Origin: Candidatus Stammera capleta
GTDB taxonomy: Bacteria > Pseudomonadota > Gammaproteobacteria > Enterobacterales > Enterobacteriaceae
Direction of reading: 5' to 3'
DNA length: 64,000 bases
Assembly (NCBI GenBank): GCA_015134075.1
Contig: CP062308.1
Coordinates: forward strand, 219,360 to 283,359
Under the pieces are notes generated by a model. It was given only the letters and a program-made list of their open reading frames with translations, had not been told where the DNA came from and did not search any database. Below are positions 61,528 through 64,000 of the stretch, piece by piece; positions within the stretch are counted from its first letter, which is position 1; each line of letters starts with the position of its first letter. The position numbers and the translations under genes were made by a program.

Positions 61528-61749
61528 ATGAAAGAAAATAAAAATTTAGAAATAAAAGGTGTTGTATTAGAAACTTTACCTAACACAACATTTAAAGTAA
61601 AATTAGAAAATGGTTATAATATAATAGCTCATATATCAGGAAAAATAAGAAAAAATTATATAAGAATATTAACTGGAGATAAAGTAACAGTAGAAATTAC
61701 ACCTTATGATATAAAAAAAGGAAGAATAATATTTCGTCATAATAAATAA
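61528..61749 (+). CDS. infA: Translation initiation factor IF-1
   Basis: Binds the 30S A site during initiation. It is 73 residues; E. coli has 72. [40 protein letters not shown], and [15 protein letters not shown] match nearly throughout. It has no Trp. The gene sits in the compact trxB-infA-nusB-clpP-clpX run, all on the + strand with gaps of 1-14 bases. Confidence 0.97.
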   Translation: MKENKNLEIKGVVLETLPNTTFKVKLENGYNIIAHISGKIRKNYIRILTGDKVTVEITPYDIKKGRIIFRHNK

Positions 61750-61763
61750 ATAAAGGATATAAA

Positions 61764-62186
61764 TTGAATTATAAAAAAAAACAAAAAACTAGAGAAGTAG
61801 CAATACAAATAATATATTCATGAAAAATACTTAAATATAAAAAAAATATAGAATTAAAATTAAAAGAATTTAAAAAAATAAAACCAGAAATATTTAAAAA
61901 AATAGATTTATTATATTTAAAAAAAATAATAAAAGGAATAAAAAAAAATATAAAATATATAAAAAATATTATTTCATCAAATATTTATAAAAAAACAAAA
62001 TATATAGGAAATATAGAATATGCTATATTATATATAGCTATATATGAGTTAAAAATAAATAAAATATTACCATATAAAGTAATAATAAATGAAAGTATTT
62101 TATTATCAAAAAAATTTGGATATTTAAATAGCTATAAATTAATTAATAAAATAATACATAATATATATATAAAAAATAATAATTAA
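61764..62186 (+). CDS. nusB: Transcription antitermination factor NusB (TTG start)
   Basis: Binds boxA of rRNA leaders with S10 for antitermination. It is 140 residues; E. coli has 139. [15 protein letters not shown] (TGA W; E. coli RECAVQALYSWQL), [31 protein letters not shown] and YKLINKII are diagnostic. No ATG lies upstream of REVAIQ in frame; TTG at 61764, 8 bases past AAAGGA, is the only good start and gives (M)[10 protein letters not shown]. It is easily missed because of the TGA and the non-ATG start. Confidence 0.92.
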
Positions 62187-62187
62187 A

Positions 62188-62757
62188 ATGTATAACGAAA
62201 AAAATTATATTAATATTTATGATAAATTATTGAAAAATAGAATAATATTTTTAACAGGATATATAAATGATGATATGTCTTCTTCAATAATATCACAATT
62301 ATTATATTTAGAATCAAAAGATCAAGATAAAGACATATATTTATACATAAATTCTCCAGGAGGAATAATAACATCTGGAATGTCAATATACGATACAATG
62401 GAATTTATAAATCCAGATGTAAACACAATTTGTATTGGACAAGCATGTTCTATGGCTTCAATATTATTAGCATGTGGAAAAAAAAAAAAAAGATTTAGTC
62501 TTCCAAATTCTAGAATTATGATACATCAACCTTTAGGTGGTTTTAAAGGACAAGCTACAGATATAGAAATACAAGCCAAAGAAATAATAAAAATAAAAAA
62601 AAAAATAATAAAATTACTATCAGAAAAAACTGAAAAAAATATAAATATAATTAAAAAAGATATAGAAAGAGATAAATTTTTATCCCCTAAAAAAGCACTA
62701 AATTATGGAATAATAGATAATATAATTATTAATAAAAAATCTTTTAATAAAATTTAA
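62188..62757 (+). CDS. clpP: ATP-dependent Clp protease proteolytic subunit
   Basis: Serine peptidase of the ClpXP complex. It is 189 residues; E. coli ClpP has 207 including its propeptide. The triad is Ser88 ([12 protein letters not shown]), His113 ([20 protein letters not shown]) and Asp162 ([12 protein letters not shown]). [19 protein letters not shown] is intact. E. coli GQAASM is GQACSM here. It starts one base after the nusB stop and ends 5 bases before clpX. Confidence 0.96.
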   Translation: MYNEKNYINIYDKLLKNRIIFLTGYINDDMSSSIISQLLYLESKDQDKDIYLYINSPGGIITSGMSIYDTMEFINPDVNTICIGQACSMASILLACGKKKKRFSLPNSRIMIHQPLGGFKGQATDIEIQAKEIIKIKKKIIKLLSEKTEKNINIIKKDIERDKFLSPKKALNYGIIDNIIINKKSFNKI

Positions 62758-62762
62758 AATAT

Positions 62763-63968
62763 ATGTATATAGAAAAAAAAAATAATATATTTAAAAAATG
62801 TTCATTTTGTGAAACAGAAAAAGAAATTAATAAAATTATTACAAATAAAAATATTAGTATATGTAAAAAATGTATATATATATTCAATAAATTTATAAAA
62901 AAAGAAAATAATAAATTTTTTTTTGATACTAATAAATATAAACCTTTATATATAAAAAAAAAATTAGATAAATATATAATAGAACAAGATGAAGCTAAAA
63001 AAATTTTATCAACAACTATATATAATCATTACAAAATATTAAATAATAATATAAAAAAAAATAATACAAATATAAAATCAAATATATTAATAATAGGACC
63101 TACTGGTAGTGGAAAAACTCTTCTTATAAAAAGTATAGAAAAAATCTTAAATATTCCTATAGCAATAGCAGATGCAACATCATTAACAGAAGCAGGATAT
63201 GTTGGAGAAGATGTAGAAAATATAATACAAAGATTACTTGAAAAATGTAATTTTGACAAAAAAAAAACAGAAAAAGGAATAATTTTTATAGACGAAATAG
63301 ATAAAATAGCAAAAAAATCAAAAAATATATCAATAACAAGAGATGTTTCAGGAGAAGGAGTTCAACAAGCATTATTAAAAATAATAGAAGGAACAATATC
63401 TTATGTTCCTCCAAAAGGAGGAAGAAAACATCCACAACAAGAATTTATAAAAATAAATACTAAAAATATATTATTTATATGTGCAGGAACATTTAACGGT
63501 ATAAATAAAATAATAAAAAAAAGAATATATAAAAATAATGAAATTGGATTTCATGCAAAATATATAAAAAAAAAAACAAATTTATATAAAAAAATAGAAC
63601 AAGAAGATTTAATAAAATTTGGATTAATACCAGAATTTATAGGAAGATTACCAATAATCACAAAAATAAATAAATTAAATATAAAATCACTAAGAAATAT
63701 ATTAACTGAACCAAAAAATTCAATAATAAGTTATTACAAATATTTATTTAAATTAGAAAATATAAATTTAAAATTTACAGAAAATTCATTAAAAGAAATA
63801 GCTTATAAAGCATATAAAAAAAAAACTGGAGCAAGAGGATTAAAAAATATTTTAGAAAATGTACTTAAAGAAATAATGTATTTAGTACCATCAAAAAAAA
63901 ATATAAAAAAAATTATAATAAATAAAAATATAATTAAAAAAAAAATTATACCAAAAGAAATATTATAA
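62763..63968 (+). CDS. clpX: ATP-dependent Clp protease ATPase ClpX
   Basis: AAA+ unfoldase partner of ClpP. It is 401 residues; E. coli has 424. An N-terminal four-Cys zinc module (CSFC and CKKC, residues about 14-40), Walker [77 protein letters not shown] and [13 protein letters not shown] are all present. The ClpP-docking loop (IGF) appears as EIGFHAKYI. In E. coli lon follows; here only 32 AT-rich bases remain to the window end. Confidence 0.97.
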   Translation: MYIEKKNNIFKKCSFCETEKEINKIITNKNISICKKCIYIFNKFIKKENNKFFFDTNKYKPLYIKKKLDKYIIEQDEAKKILSTTIYNHYKILNNNIKKNNTNIKSNILIIGPTGSGKTLLIKSIEKILNIPIAIADATSLTEAGYVGEDVENIIQRLLEKCNFDKKKTEKGIIFIDEIDKIAKKSKNISITRDVSGEGVQQALLKIIEGTISYVPPKGGRKHPQQEFIKINTKNILFICAGTFNGINKIIKKRIYKNNEIGFHAKYIKKKTNLYKKIEQEDLIKFGLIPEFIGRLPIITKINKLNIKSLRNILTEPKNSIISYYKYLFKLENINLKFTENSLKEIAYKAYKKKTGARGLKNILENVLKEIMYLVPSKKNIKKIIINKNIIKKKIIPKEIL

Positions 63969-64000
63969 ATATAAAATAAATAAAATAATAATAATAATAA

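Overview
The window looks like part of the chromosome of a highly reduced, host-restricted gammaproteobacterial symbiont of the Enterobacterales type. It is extremely AT-rich, densely packed, and almost every protein is an ortholog of a core E. coli gene. Conserved gene pairs survive: alaS-csrA-tRNA-Ser-tRNA-Arg, rnhA/dnaQ, prfA-prmC, dnaX-htpG-adk, rpmE-hslVU, rpsA-ihfB, clpP-clpX and a pruned dcw cluster. Most genes are cut by in-frame TGA codons exactly where the family has a conserved tryptophan, so UGA is read as Trp (code 4 style). All genes given here end in TAA or TAG. Coordinates below are the full genes read that way.

Layout. 1-21 kb: fpr, tyrS, tRNA-Val, pyk, gyrA, an import block (dtpA-manXYZ), ychF-lysS-pth, prfA-prmC, argS, aspS and cspE. 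19.3-21.1 kb: a gene for a phage N15-type protelomerase (telomere resolvase), transcribed away from two abutting perfect palindromes of 60 and 142 bp that share a 50-bp core. 21-26 kb: gapA, rnhA, dnaQ, asnS (frameshifted in a poly-A tract) and an OmpC/OmpF-like porin. 26-38 kb: two tRNAs, csrA, alaS, adk, htpG, dnaX, a DegQ-like protease, secA and ftsZ. 38-48 kb: ddlB, murC, murG, murD, mraY, murF, murE and rsmH. 48-64 kb: tpiA, murA, rpmE, tusE, hslUV, rpoH, rsmD, dnaB, ssb, rpsA, ihfB, dusA, serS, trxB, infA, nusB, clpP and clpX. No gene-free stretch exceeds 300 bases; the longest (29247-29535) holds only AT-rich DNA and one hairpin.

The exciting system is the resolvase plus palindromes. 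The protein keeps the expected catalytic constellation (SGRR, GQAKK, Lys364/Arg367, His400, Tyr409) and the palindrome centre resembles the N15 telomere core. The strand composition of the whole window flips at this point: the + strand is T/G-rich to the left and A/C-rich to the right, whichever strand is coding. That is what converging replication forks would leave at the ends of a linear molecule. I infer a linear chromosome with covalently closed hairpin telomeres, shown here as unfolded ends joined in the assembly; a circular molecule with a resolution site is the alternative.

The metabolic picture is an importer of sugars (mannose-family PTS) and peptides (POT transporter) that runs lower glycolysis, makes peptidoglycan precursors and keeps core information processing and protein quality control. 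No amino-acid biosynthesis gene is visible in this window.
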